From contig JAKAHC010000009.1 of the NCBI GenBank assembly GCA_021815305.1, forward strand, positions 50,937 through 114,936: a DNA stretch of 64,000 nucleotides, written 5' to 3'. The notes under the pieces were generated by a model. That model searched no databases. It saw nothing but the letters and a program-made list of their open reading frames with translations, and was not told the origin of the DNA. Origin of the DNA: Deltaproteobacteria bacterium (GTDB lineage Bacteria > Desulfobacterota > Deferrimicrobia > Deferrimicrobiales > Deferrimicrobiaceae). The first letter of the stretch is position 1. Each line of letters opens with the position of its first letter. Both the position numbers and the translations under genes were made by a program. Of this stretch, positions 42,832-51,392 are shown one piece after another.

Positions 42832-45579
42832 ATGCCGCTGGTCGCGCTCTACATCGGGTCGGCCTTCTTCCAGTTCATCGCCGCATGGCAATCCATGATC
42901 TTTGTCCTGACCCGCCGCCTCGGGAAGGTCTGGCTCCTCGTATTCCTCGCCCTTGCCCTGGAAGGTTCCCTCTCCCTCTGGGGGGCTTTCTCCCTGTCGG
43001 GGACGGAACGGATCGCCGTTCTCGCCCATCCCTTCCCGGTAGCGGAGGTGTTCGTCTCCCTCCTTTTCGCCAGCGGGTTCCTCCTGACGGAGCAGTGGTT
43101 CCGGTTCAAGGAACGCCTGGAAGCGCGGTTCGATCTGATCGCCGAAGTGGACCGCTCCCTGGTGGGGGTTCTCGATGAGGGGAAGATCTACTCCCGGGTC
43201 TGCGGGATCCTTTCGCGGAGAAGCGGGTACCGCCTCGCGTGGGTGGGGGTCGCGGAGCCGGACGGGACGATCCGGGTGGAGCACAGCGCCGGCGACGCCT
43301 CGGCGTTCCTCGCGGAGGCGCCCCAACGGTGGGACGACACGCCCGAGGGGCAGGCCCCGCCGGGAGTGGCCCTGCGCAATGGCGGCACGAGCGTGATGAA
43401 GAAGGGGACCGGCGGCCCCGCCGCGTGGAAAAAACATTGCGTCCGGTACGGGTTGCGCAGCTGCGCCGCCGCACGGATCGACCCGCAGGGATTTCCCCAC
43501 ATGGTCCTGTCGGTGTGCGCGGCCGCGCCTTCCGCCTTCGACGCCGTCGAGGCCGGCGCGATCGCCGCGCTGGCGACCCGCCTGGGAAGCGCGATCCAGA
43601 GCGCCCGGCGCCACGGGATCTTCGTCAACGCCAAGGCCTCCTATGACGAACTGTTGCGCCACCAGAGGGACGGGGTGCTGCTGGTCCGCGAGGGGAAGGT
43701 GGTGCGGGCGAACCCGGCCGCGGCCGACCTCCTGGGGTACGCTTCCCCCGAGCAGTTGAACGACGCGGATCCCGCCTCGATCCTCGCCGATCCCGAGTCC
43801 GTCCCCCGCCTCGGGGAAGCGTTGCGGGGGCTGCAGGAAGAGGGGGAGCGCAGCGCGTGGGAGGCTCCCCTCCTGCGCAGGGACGGTTTCGTCTTCACGG
43901 GGGAGATCCACGTCACCTGGGTGCCGCGGGAGAACCGCAAGGAGACGTTCGTCCCCCAGCGGAGCGGCCCCCTGGGGATGGTTCTCCTTCGGGACGTGAC
44001 GCAGCGCGTGCAGGCGCTTCACGACCTGCGGAAGGAACGGGACTTCTCGACCCGGATCCTGGACATCGCCGGCGCACTGGTCCTGCAGGTAGGGCCCGCC
44101 GGCGAGATCCTCCTCTTCAACCGGCAGTGCGAGGAAATCACAGGCATCCCGGCCGTCGACGCGCTGGGGAAGAAGATGCACGAACTGCTGATCGCGGAGC
44201 CCGCGCGCGAACTGCACCGCGCTGCGATCGAGGGGGTCATTGCGGGTCAGGCGCCCCCACCGCTGGAAACCCAGATCGCCACCGGAAAAGAGGAGCGGCG
44301 CACGATCGCCTGGGACCACGCCCCGCTGAGGGACGCCTCCGGGCGGACCGTCTCCGTCATCGTGACGGGAATCGACGTCACGGAGCGCCGCATGCTCGAG
44401 AAACAGATCATCGAGATGCAGAAGATGGAGGCGGTGGGAACGCTCGCCGGGGGAATCGCGCACGATTTCAACAACATCCTCACCGGCATTCTCGGGAACC
44501 TCGACATCGCCCGGCGCTACATCCCGGCGGAGTCGCAGGCGGCCATCCCGATCATCGAAAGCATCCGCGCCTCCGAGCGCGCCGCCCAACTGGTGAGGCA
44601 GCTGCTGGACTTCTCCCGCCGCTCCCCCCTGGAACGCCGGGCGGTCAACCTCTCGAACGTGGTGAGGGAAGTGGTCGCCCTCTTTTCCCAGACGATCGAC
44701 CGGCGCATCGAGATCACCTCATCCATCGCCGAGGACCTCCTTCCCGCGTATGTCGACCACAACCAGGTGCACCAGGTCCTGATGAACCTCTGCGTGAACG
44801 CGCGGGACGCGATTCTCGAGAGGATGGAGGCGGCCGATGCGTCGGGAAACCGGCCGATCACCGGCTACTGGATCTACATACGCGCGGAAAACGCGAACGT
44901 CGACGACGAGTATTGCCGCATCTTTCCCTACGCCCGCAAGGGACGATACATCCGGCTTTCGATCGGAGACAACGGGGCGGGGATGGACGAGGCCACCCAG
45001 CGGCGGGTGTTCGAGCCGTTCTTCACCACGAAGAAGATGGGACGGGGGACGGGGCTGGGGCTCTCCACGGTGTACGGGATCGTCAAACAGCACAACGGGT
45101 GGATCAACCTGGAGAGCAGGCCGGGGAAGGGGACGACGTTCTGCGCCTATTTCCCGGAGACGACGGGAGGCGAAACGAAGTTGCAGGCGGCAACGGACCC
45201 GATGGGGCCTGTGAGCGGGAAGGAAACCGTGCTGTTCGTGGACGACGAGGAACTGATCCGGGAACTGGGGCGGCAGGTGCTGGAGGCCCACGGCTACACG
45301 GTGCACCTGGCGGAAGACGGACAGCGGGCGATCGAAATGTACAGCACGGGCAAGGACGCGTTCGATCTCGTGATCCTCGACCTGACGATGCCCCAACGGT
45401 CCGGCATGGAGGTGCTGCGGGCGATCCGCCGACTGAACCCCGACGCGAAGGTCATCCTCTCCAGCGGCAACATGCCTTCCGAGCCCGTCGACGGGACGAT
45501 GTTCCTCCCCAAGCCGTACCGCGCGGAAACGCTCGCCCGGACGGTGCGTTCCGCCCTCGACTTCGGCATGCCCGCCTGA
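42832..45579 (+). CDS. hybrid histidine kinase with membrane, GAF, two PAS and receiver domains
   Basis: The 915-residue protein has three membrane helices in residues 1-95, then a GAF-like domain (about 110-260), two PAS domains (about 280-395 and 410-525), HisKA with the histidine in GIAHDFNNIL, a HATPase domain (NLCVNARD, GDNGAGMDE, GTGLGLS) and a C-terminal receiver with the acceptor in VILDLTMPQRSG. It is divergent from the cbb3 cluster and next to the acs operon, so a redox, oxygen or CO-related signal is plausible, although no heme ligand can be assigned by eye. No partner response regulator is adjacent. Confidence 0.9.
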   Translation: MPLVALYIGSAFFQFIAAWQSMIFVLTRRLGKVWLLVFLALALEGSLSLWGAFSLSGTERIAVLAHPFPVAEVFVSLLFASGFLLTEQWFRFKERLEARFDLIAEVDRSLVGVLDEGKIYSRVCGILSRRSGYRLAWVGVAEPDGTIRVEHSAGDASAFLAEAPQRWDDTPEGQAPPGVALRNGGTSVMKKGTGGPAAWKKHCVRYGLRSCAAARIDPQGFPHMVLSVCAAAPSAFDAVEAGAIAALATRLGSAIQSARRHGIFVNAKASYDELLRHQRDGVLLVREGKVVRANPAAADLLGYASPEQLNDADPASILADPESVPRLGEALRGLQEEGERSAWEAPLLRRDGFVFTGEIHVTWVPRENRKETFVPQRSGPLGMVLLRDVTQRVQALHDLRKERDFSTRILDIAGALVLQVGPAGEILLFNRQCEEITGIPAVDALGKKMHELLIAEPARELHRAAIEGVIAGQAPPPLETQIATGKEERRTIAWDHAPLRDASGRTVSVIVTGIDVTERRMLEKQIIEMQKMEAVGTLAGGIAHDFNNILTGILGNLDIARRYIPAESQAAIPIIESIRASERAAQLVRQLLDFSRRSPLERRAVNLSNVVREVVALFSQTIDRRIEITSSIAEDLLPAYVDHNQVHQVLMNLCVNARDAILERMEAADASGNRPITGYWIYIRAENANVDDEYCRIFPYARKGRYIRLSIGDNGAGMDEATQRRVFEPFFTTKKMGRGTGLGLSTVYGIVKQHNGWINLESRPGKGTTFCAYFPETTGGETKLQAATDPMGPVSGKETVLFVDDEELIRELGRQVLEAHGYTVHLAEDGQRAIEMYSTGKDAFDLVILDLTMPQRSGMEVLRAIRRLNPDAKVILSSGNMPSEPVDGTMFLPKPYRAETLARTVRSALDFGMPA

Positions 45580-45670
45580 CGGTCCGCGCTTTTCTTAAAG
45601 TTCCCTTTCTCCCCGCCTTGTAAGGAAGCCCCGATGATGCGGACGACAGGGGCGTCGTCGCGTCGGAGTT

Positions 45671-46423
45671 TCAGGGCGGCGCCCCGCCCAGGGCGCCGGG
45701 CACCGCTGCTGCGATCGCGTCCGCCGCCGCCGATGCGCCCGCGGGGAGATCGAGGAAGGATCGCCCCGTAGCTTCCCACCCCGGGATCGACGGGTCGTTG
45801 GAGAGGGATGCCAGCACGGGGAGATCGAGGCCGCCGGTCCCGGACCGGTCCGGAGCCGCGTAGGGGCGATTGATCAGGAGCCACGCCTTCCCGACGGGAA
45901 GAGCGAGCTCGCGCGCCAGGTCGCGCAATGCCGCGACTGCGGACAGGCCGCGGGGGGAAGGGTCCCCAACGAGAACGAGGTGATCGATCCCGCCGACGTT
46001 TCTCCGGGACAGGTGTTCCATGCCGGCCTCGTTGTCCAGCACCACGGCCCGGTAGGCCCCCTCGAGGCGCGCGATGGACCGGCGCAGGAGGTTGTTCACG
46101 TAACAGTAGCAACCCGGCCCCTCGCCGCGCCCCATCGCGATGAGATCGGCCACCTCCCCCTCGGACACGCGGCGCTGCACCTCGGCGGCGATCCGGTCCT
46201 CCACCGGCACCGCCCCCCGCTTCTCCTCGAGGAGTTCCTCGCGCATCGAGCCGAGCCCTTCCGGCCGGGGAAGGGCGAGAAGCAGGTGGAGGTTGGCGTT
46301 TGGGTCCGCGTCCACGGCCAGCAACGGGCGGATGCCGGACCGGGCCAGCGCGCGCAGGAGAAGGGCGGAACAGGTGGTCTTCCCGACCCCTCCCTTGCCG
46401 GCGACCGCGATCGTCATCGTCAC
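45671..46423 (-). CDS. cooC: CooC-type nickel-insertion ATPase
   Basis: The 250-residue MinD-like ATPase has the deviant Walker A GKGGVGKTT near residue 9 and VDADPNANL. The C-x-C pair in GPGCYCYVNNLL is the metal- and dimer-bridging motif of CooC/AcsF proteins that load nickel into CO dehydrogenase and acetyl-CoA synthase. Its place at the end of the acs operon supports a role in maturing the A-cluster of AcsB. The GTG start overlaps the upstream stop (GTGA). Confidence 0.9.
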   Translation of the reverse strand: MTMTIAVAGKGGVGKTTCSALLLRALARSGIRPLLAVDADPNANLHLLLALPRPEGLGSMREELLEEKRGAVPVEDRIAAEVQRRVSEGEVADLIAMGRGEGPGCYCYVNNLLRRSIARLEGAYRAVVLDNEAGMEHLSRRNVGGIDHLVLVGDPSPRGLSAVAALRDLARELALPVGKAWLLINRPYAAPDRSGTGGLDLPVLASLSNDPSIPGWEATGRSFLDLPAGASAAADAIAAAVPGALGGAPP

Positions 46424-47460
46424 GGCGATCTTCTCCCGTACCGGGCCCGCAGGAGGGAAGACAGCCCCTCGCAGAGACGCAGCGCCCGCTCCGCCGTCCC
46501 CTCCGGAAGTGTGCCCAGGCCGCAGGCCGGGGTGATCACGGCGGAGCCCACGATGTCGTCCCTCGGGATGCCCCTGGCGGAGAGCTTGTCAAGGATCGTC
46601 TCCATCCGGTCGGCCAGGGTTTCCGCCGTCTCCCGCGCGATCGCCTCCGCGGCCGTGGGGACCACGCCGAATGCGAGCACCCCTCCCCGCGCGAAAAACG
46701 CGGCCACGTCCTCGGCATACAGCAACAGGGAGTCGGCGTACTCGTACGCGTCGAAGGAAAGGTACCGGGTCTTGGAGGAGAGGACGAGGCCCCAGTCGGT
46801 GTTGGCGCAGCAATGGATGCCGCAGACCGTGCCGGGCAACCCCTCGAAGATCTCGTCGAGGACGGCGATGACTTCCTCCCCCGGCAACGAGACGATCGCG
46901 GACCCCATGGAGGCGAGGTACGGCTCGTCGATCACAAGGACCACGGTTTCCGAGAGGCGGGTGAGTTGCGCGGCCTGCCACTGGGCGACTCGCAGGAGGT
47001 ACTTCACCAGGACGTCCCGCCCCACGGGGTCGTAGAAAACGGGTTTTTTCTCCCGGTCGCACACCATGAGGCCGAAGGACACGGGACCGGTCACCTGTCC
47101 CTTCACCGCGGGGAACGGCCCCGCCGCCGCGGAGAGGAGCCCGGCAAGCCCCGCGGCCCGCTCCGGAGGAATGGCGAAAGGGGACAGATCCCCGGAGAGG
47201 AACAGCTCGTAGAAGACTTCCGCCTCCGGGAGGAGTTCCTCCCCGCTCCTCATGGAGAGTTTGCCTCCGGAAATCCACGCGCCCGGGAGCGTCGCCGCGT
47301 ATTGCGGGTACATGTGTTCGAGGGGGGTCCGGCGGGGCAGCTGGGGCCAGTACGGGATCTCCGGGAACCGGGACACGACTTCCCGCACCGCGGGCCCGGG
47401 ATCGAGGTGCGGGAGGCTTCCCACTCCCGTGCAGGGAAACAGGCCGGGCAGCCGTCTCAC
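46420..47460 (-). CDS. core-MetE-like methyltransferase, candidate corrinoid-dependent methionine synthase
   Basis: The 346-residue protein is a TIM-barrel relative of the C-terminal half of cobalamin-independent methionine synthase. It keeps the zinc ligands: H-x-C in GIHCCANTDW near residue 220 and the distal cysteine in TPACGLGTL near residue 315. The folate-binding N-terminal half of MetE is absent. Such core-MetE proteins in Dehalococcoides and other anaerobes take the methyl group from a methyl-corrinoid protein, and here both subunits of the corrinoid Fe-S protein and its activator are encoded just upstream. The likely product is methionine from homocysteine; a MtaA-like cobalamin methyltransferase is the alternative. 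The GTG start overlaps the RACo stop. Confidence 0.75.
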   Translation of the reverse strand: MRRLPGLFPCTGVGSLPHLDPGPAVREVVSRFPEIPYWPQLPRRTPLEHMYPQYAATLPGAWISGGKLSMRSGEELLPEAEVFYELFLSGDLSPFAIPPERAAGLAGLLSAAAGPFPAVKGQVTGPVSFGLMVCDREKKPVFYDPVGRDVLVKYLLRVAQWQAAQLTRLSETVVLVIDEPYLASMGSAIVSLPGEEVIAVLDEIFEGLPGTVCGIHCCANTDWGLVLSSKTRYLSFDAYEYADSLLLYAEDVAAFFARGGVLAFGVVPTAAEAIARETAETLADRMETILDKLSARGIPRDDIVGSAVITPACGLGTLPEGTAERALRLCEGLSSLLRARYGRRSP

Positions 47461-49136
47461 CTGCCCGCCTCCATGGCCAGCGCGGCCCGGTAGCTTTCCT
47501 CGTCGGTGTGGGGAAGGAAGAGGGATCGCTGGTATCTCTCCATGAAACCGGGATCCGAGGAGAGATCGTGGTACAGCGTCCCCGACGCCAGGGAGAGGCC
47601 CTCTTTCCATCTGCGGCGGTTCCTGAGGGCGGCGATCGCCCCGGCGAGGGACGCGTTTCCCAGAGGAACGAAGCGGGACGGCGGGAAGGGGGGGAAAAGC
47701 CCGATGGTCAGGGCGGACCGCAGGTCGAGGAAGTTGCCGAACCCCCCGGCGACGTAGATGCGCGCCACCGACTCCCTCGGGAGCCCCACGGCCGCCAGCA
47801 TGGACTCCGCCGCCGCGCAAAGGGCCGCCTTCGTCCGCACGACGCTCTTCAGGTCCGCCTCGCAGAACACCACGTCGCGCCCCGTCGCGCTCTCTTCCGC
47901 CGTCACGACGACGAACGCCTCTCCCCGTTCCGTATCCCGGCGCCCGGCCCGGCCCGTGGGGGTGAACCTTCCCGCCCTGTCGACGATCCCCGTCCGGAAC
48001 AGCTCCGCGAGCAGGTCGAGGATTCCGGAACCGCAAAGGCCGCAGGGACGGCCGCCCCCGATCACCGTGTACTCCGTGACCGCCGTGCGGCGGTCGATCC
48101 GGACCGACTCGACCGCCCCGGGGTACGCGCGCATGCCGCAGCCGACCTCGCCGCCCTCGAACGCCGGCCCGGCCGAGGAGGAGCATGCGATGCGCCAGTC
48201 CCGGTTCCCCAGGACGACCTCGCCGTTCGTCCCGACGTCGAAGAACAGGGACACCTCCTCGTTGCGGTGCATCCCCGAAGCCAGGAGACCCGCGACGACG
48301 TCCCCGCCGACGAACCCCCCGAGGGAGGGGAAGATCCTCCATCGGGCCTTCGCCATCGGTCCGCCGATGCCCAGCGTTTTCCCCTCCGCCGCGGGGTATT
48401 CCGAAAGGACGGGACGGTAAGGAGGACGCCGGATGGAGGAAGGGGAGACTCCGTAGAGCACGTGGGAAATGACGGTGTTTCCCGCCGCGACGACGTCCGC
48501 GATCTCTCCCCGGACGGGGGACGCGTCGATCAGCCGGCCTGCGACCTCTTCCACCCCGGCGAGGAGCCGACTCCGCAGGATCTCGCCTCCCCCCGGGGTT
48601 TCCTCCGCGAACACGATGCGGGAGATGAGATCCTCGCCGCACGCCATCTGGGGGTTGTCCGCGAAGGCGCGGGAGAGGACCGCCCCGTCGGAAAGGTCTA
48701 CGAGCGCCCCGGCCAGGGTGCTCGTTCCAAGGTCCAGCGCCACGCCCAGGGGATTCCCGGCGGCCGTGCACCGGACCAGCGGCAGGAACGGGCCGTCCGC
48801 CCCCATGTCCTTTCCGTCGATGTAGGCGGCAAGGCGGGCGGGGCGGGTCTCCGGGAGGATCGTCACGCAGACCACCCCCCCCCCGAGCGGAATGCAGCGG
48901 CACGCCAGCCGTACTCCCGCTGCGATCTCGCCGGGGGAAAGGATCCCCGGATCGTCTCCTCCGCGCGTTTCCCCCCGCACCACGACGCGGCACTTCCCGC
49001 AACGGCTTTCGCCCCCGCAGGGGGCGAGCAGGGGGATGCCTCCGCGCAGGGCGTGGGACAACAGCGATTCCCCCGCGGACAGGGGGACGAGGACCCCTTC
49101 GGGGAGGAAACGGACTCCCCCCGGGGGATCAGCCAC
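47457..49136 (-). CDS. corrinoid Fe-S protein reductive activator (RACo-like)
   Basis: The 559-residue protein has an N-terminal [2Fe-2S] ferredoxin domain (CGGESRCGKC and a later RLACRC) and a C-terminal ASKHA-type ATPase domain with DLGTSTLAGALVDL, AAGNTVISHVL and FDVGTNGEVVLG. RACo proteins use ATP to drive an electron onto Co(II) corrinoid protein that has been accidentally oxidised, restoring the active Co(I) state. It lies directly after acsC with eight bases of overlap and starts with GTG at 49136, so it is made together with its target. Confidence 0.92.
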   Translation of the reverse strand: MADPPGGVRFLPEGVLVPLSAGESLLSHALRGGIPLLAPCGGESRCGKCRVVVRGETRGGDDPGILSPGEIAAGVRLACRCIPLGGGVVCVTILPETRPARLAAYIDGKDMGADGPFLPLVRCTAAGNPLGVALDLGTSTLAGALVDLSDGAVLSRAFADNPQMACGEDLISRIVFAEETPGGGEILRSRLLAGVEEVAGRLIDASPVRGEIADVVAAGNTVISHVLYGVSPSSIRRPPYRPVLSEYPAAEGKTLGIGGPMAKARWRIFPSLGGFVGGDVVAGLLASGMHRNEEVSLFFDVGTNGEVVLGNRDWRIACSSSAGPAFEGGEVGCGMRAYPGAVESVRIDRRTAVTEYTVIGGGRPCGLCGSGILDLLAELFRTGIVDRAGRFTPTGRAGRRDTERGEAFVVVTAEESATGRDVVFCEADLKSVVRTKAALCAAAESMLAAVGLPRESVARIYVAGGFGNFLDLRSALTIGLFPPFPPSRFVPLGNASLAGAIAALRNRRRWKEGLSLASGTLYHDLSSDPGFMERYQRSLFLPHTDEESYRAALAMEAGR

Positions 49137-50481
49137 GGGAAGGGGCGAACGCCGCCGCGGTGAGGCGGCGGAGGTACGAGGGGAGGGCGGACGATTCCTG
49201 CGGACCGACGAGGACGCGCCATTTGGAGAGTTCCTCGATCCGACCGGAGAGGCGCGCGACCATTCCGGGAAGGATGAGGGTCCGGTGGGCGACCCGGTCC
49301 GCGATCCCGCATTCGGCCAACTGCCTGGCGATGCTCTCGCCGGTGAACTTTCCGGCGGCCCATGCGGTGAGCACGGACATGCCGTCGCAGTCGGAGATGA
49401 GGAGGAGCGCCGGGGTCCTTGCGGCCTCCACGTCGCCGCGCACCGTGAAATAGGTGAGGGAGAAGTTCGTGGTGATGAGCACGGGGGAGGATTCCCCGGG
49501 GGCGCCGATGGGGTAAATTCCGGGTTCCACCTGGATCGGGCGCTGGGGGTCGGTGAACAGGTTCTGGCGCAGCGTCAGGAGCGGGAGCAGATCCGCCGGG
49601 TCGGCGGTGTCCATGACAAGGAGCGAGCCGTATTTCGCGATGAGGAGGGCGGCGGCAAGAAACGGGTCGGGGAACCCGTTCCCCAGGTCGAACGCCGAGG
49701 GGTATGCGAGGTCCCGGTTGCGCGCAAGAATCGCGAGCCGGCGGAGGGTCGTCGCGTCCGCCACGGCCTCCCGCGCGCATTCCGGCGCGGGATCGGCGAC
49801 CAGGGACGCGGCTCCCGCCTCCCGCGCGGTCGCCAGCGCCGGGGCGAGCCCGCCCATTCCCCGGGCGCGAACCCGCAAGGGGAGTTTCCGGGCGGCGGCC
49901 AACCTCGCCCCCGCCTCGAGATCCTCCGGTGGGGGCGAAAGCAGCGGACGGGAGGCGCCGACGGCGTCCGCCGCGGCGGCAAGCGGCCCCGCGGGGGCCA
50001 GGAGGACCAGGGGGAGCCCGGTCGCCTCGAACGCCGCACCGGCCCTGCGGGCGTACTTCCCGGCGTCCCCGGAGACGCACCGGAGGGCGACGAGATCCAC
50101 AGAGATGCGCTGTCCGACCCGCTCGAACGCGAGTCCGCGGATCGCCTCGATGCGCGCGGCGAAATCGGCGTCCGGGAGGTCGTCGCGGACCGATATGGCG
50201 ACCGCCGAAGGGTGGCAGAACGTCTTCTCGTGCCGGAAGAGGACCGTTTCGTCCCCGAGGACGACCTCGCGCTCACCCGCTCCGATGAGGACCTTCGGCA
50301 GTGGAGGCGAGGCCGCCGCCCCCAGCGTCGCCTTGGCCTCTCCCGAGGCGTGGGGACACAGGTCGACGGTCGCCTTCCCGGCGGCCATCCGCATCGCGAA
50401 CGCAAGACACGTGGGGAAGCCGCACTCTTTGCAGTTGGTCTTCGGCAGCAGCTTGTAGATGTCCAGGGCGGTCAGCGCCAT
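49129..50481 (-). CDS. acsC: corrinoid iron-sulfur protein large subunit (AcsC/CdhE)
   Basis: The 450-residue protein begins ALTALDIYKLLPKTNCKEC and continues with GFPTC and LCPH, giving the four cysteines of the [4Fe-4S] cluster in the first 45 residues. A TIM-barrel part follows, and a C-terminal corrinoid-binding part contains ITTNFSLTYFTVRGDVE. It carries the methyl group of the Wood-Ljungdahl pathway as methylcobalamin to the A-cluster of acetyl-CoA synthase. The ATG at 50481 overlaps the acsD stop by ten bases. Confidence 0.94.
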   Translation of the reverse strand: MALTALDIYKLLPKTNCKECGFPTCLAFAMRMAAGKATVDLCPHASGEAKATLGAAASPPLPKVLIGAGEREVVLGDETVLFRHEKTFCHPSAVAISVRDDLPDADFAARIEAIRGLAFERVGQRISVDLVALRCVSGDAGKYARRAGAAFEATGLPLVLLAPAGPLAAAADAVGASRPLLSPPPEDLEAGARLAAARKLPLRVRARGMGGLAPALATAREAGAASLVADPAPECAREAVADATTLRRLAILARNRDLAYPSAFDLGNGFPDPFLAAALLIAKYGSLLVMDTADPADLLPLLTLRQNLFTDPQRPIQVEPGIYPIGAPGESSPVLITTNFSLTYFTVRGDVEAARTPALLLISDCDGMSVLTAWAAGKFTGESIARQLAECGIADRVAHRTLILPGMVARLSGRIEELSKWRVLVGPQESSALPSYLRRLTAAAFAPSRG

Positions 50482-51392
50482 GCCGCCTCCGAGAGCCGCT
50501 TCACGTTTTCCGGATGGCGGCACACCAGGAGGTCGGCGCCCGCGGCGAGGCACGCAAGCCCCGTGGCCTCCTCCCATCTCCTGCCGCGGAGCGCGGAATC
50601 CCCCCAACCGGGTTCCGATGCGTCCGAGGCCTCCCGGGCCTTCCACGCGTCCCCGAGGTGGCACAGGATCGGCCTGGCGAGCATGGCGTCTCCCGAGAGG
50701 CCGGCGAGGCGGACCCGCTCGACGATGGAGTAGGTGTACTCCAGGCCGTACCCCAGCCCCCCCGTCAGCGGGTCGATGAGGACCCGCTCCCCTGGGAACC
50801 CGAGGTCCGCCAGGAGGAGGTTGATCTGCTTGGCGATGTTGATGTCGATGGGGGACCAGGAGACCACGCCGTGTCCGTACGCCAGCGCGGCGCCCGCCAC
50901 GAGCCGGTAGTTCTTCTCCTCGGCGTACGAGAGGAAGACCGGGCGCGTGGCGGCCTCCGCCACGGCGGGGAACAGCCTCCCGTCCACGTCCTCGTCGCCG
51001 CACCCCCCGACGATCACGGGAGTCGCCGTGGCGGCAAGCACCTCCCGCACGATCGCCGCGCCGTCTTGCACGCCCTGGCCTCCCGCGTCCGGGTTGCAAC
51101 CGGAAAGGGAGAGGAAGAGGAACCGCGCCCCCCACCCGGAGACGCACTTCTGCGCCAGGGCCGCCGGGTTTCCGGAAAAGGGACCGATGACCTCCGCCAG
51201 CGCGGGCGGCAGCTCTTCCGGTCCCGTTCGGATCTCCATCCCCACCGCGGGGGCGTGGGGATGGTCCCCCTCCGGGAGGAGCGGCAGCGCGTTCTGCCCC
51301 CCCACGACGACGGGGGAACCTCCGGGGCCCGCGGGTAGCGTCACCTCGAGGATCCGGCCGGGGAACGTCGGGATGGACGGCGAAACCGTCAC
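50472..51392 (-). CDS. acsD: corrinoid iron-sulfur protein small subunit (AcsD/CdhD)
   Basis: The 306-residue TIM-barrel protein has VVVGGQNALPLLPEGD near the start, ATPVIVGGCGDEDVD, NIAKQINLLLADLG and IDPLTGGLGYGLEYTYSI, all features of the small CFeSP subunit, which binds the corrinoid face and docks the methyltransferase. The GTG start overlaps the acsB stop. It lies between acsB and acsC, with which it forms one translationally coupled string. Confidence 0.93.
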   Translation of the reverse strand: MTVSPSIPTFPGRILEVTLPAGPGGSPVVVGGQNALPLLPEGDHPHAPAVGMEIRTGPEELPPALAEVIGPFSGNPAALAQKCVSGWGARFLFLSLSGCNPDAGGQGVQDGAAIVREVLAATATPVIVGGCGDEDVDGRLFPAVAEAATRPVFLSYAEEKNYRLVAGAALAYGHGVVSWSPIDINIAKQINLLLADLGFPGERVLIDPLTGGLGYGLEYTYSIVERVRLAGLSGDAMLARPILCHLGDAWKAREASDASEPGWGDSALRGRRWEEATGLACLAAGADLLVCRHPENVKRLSEAAWR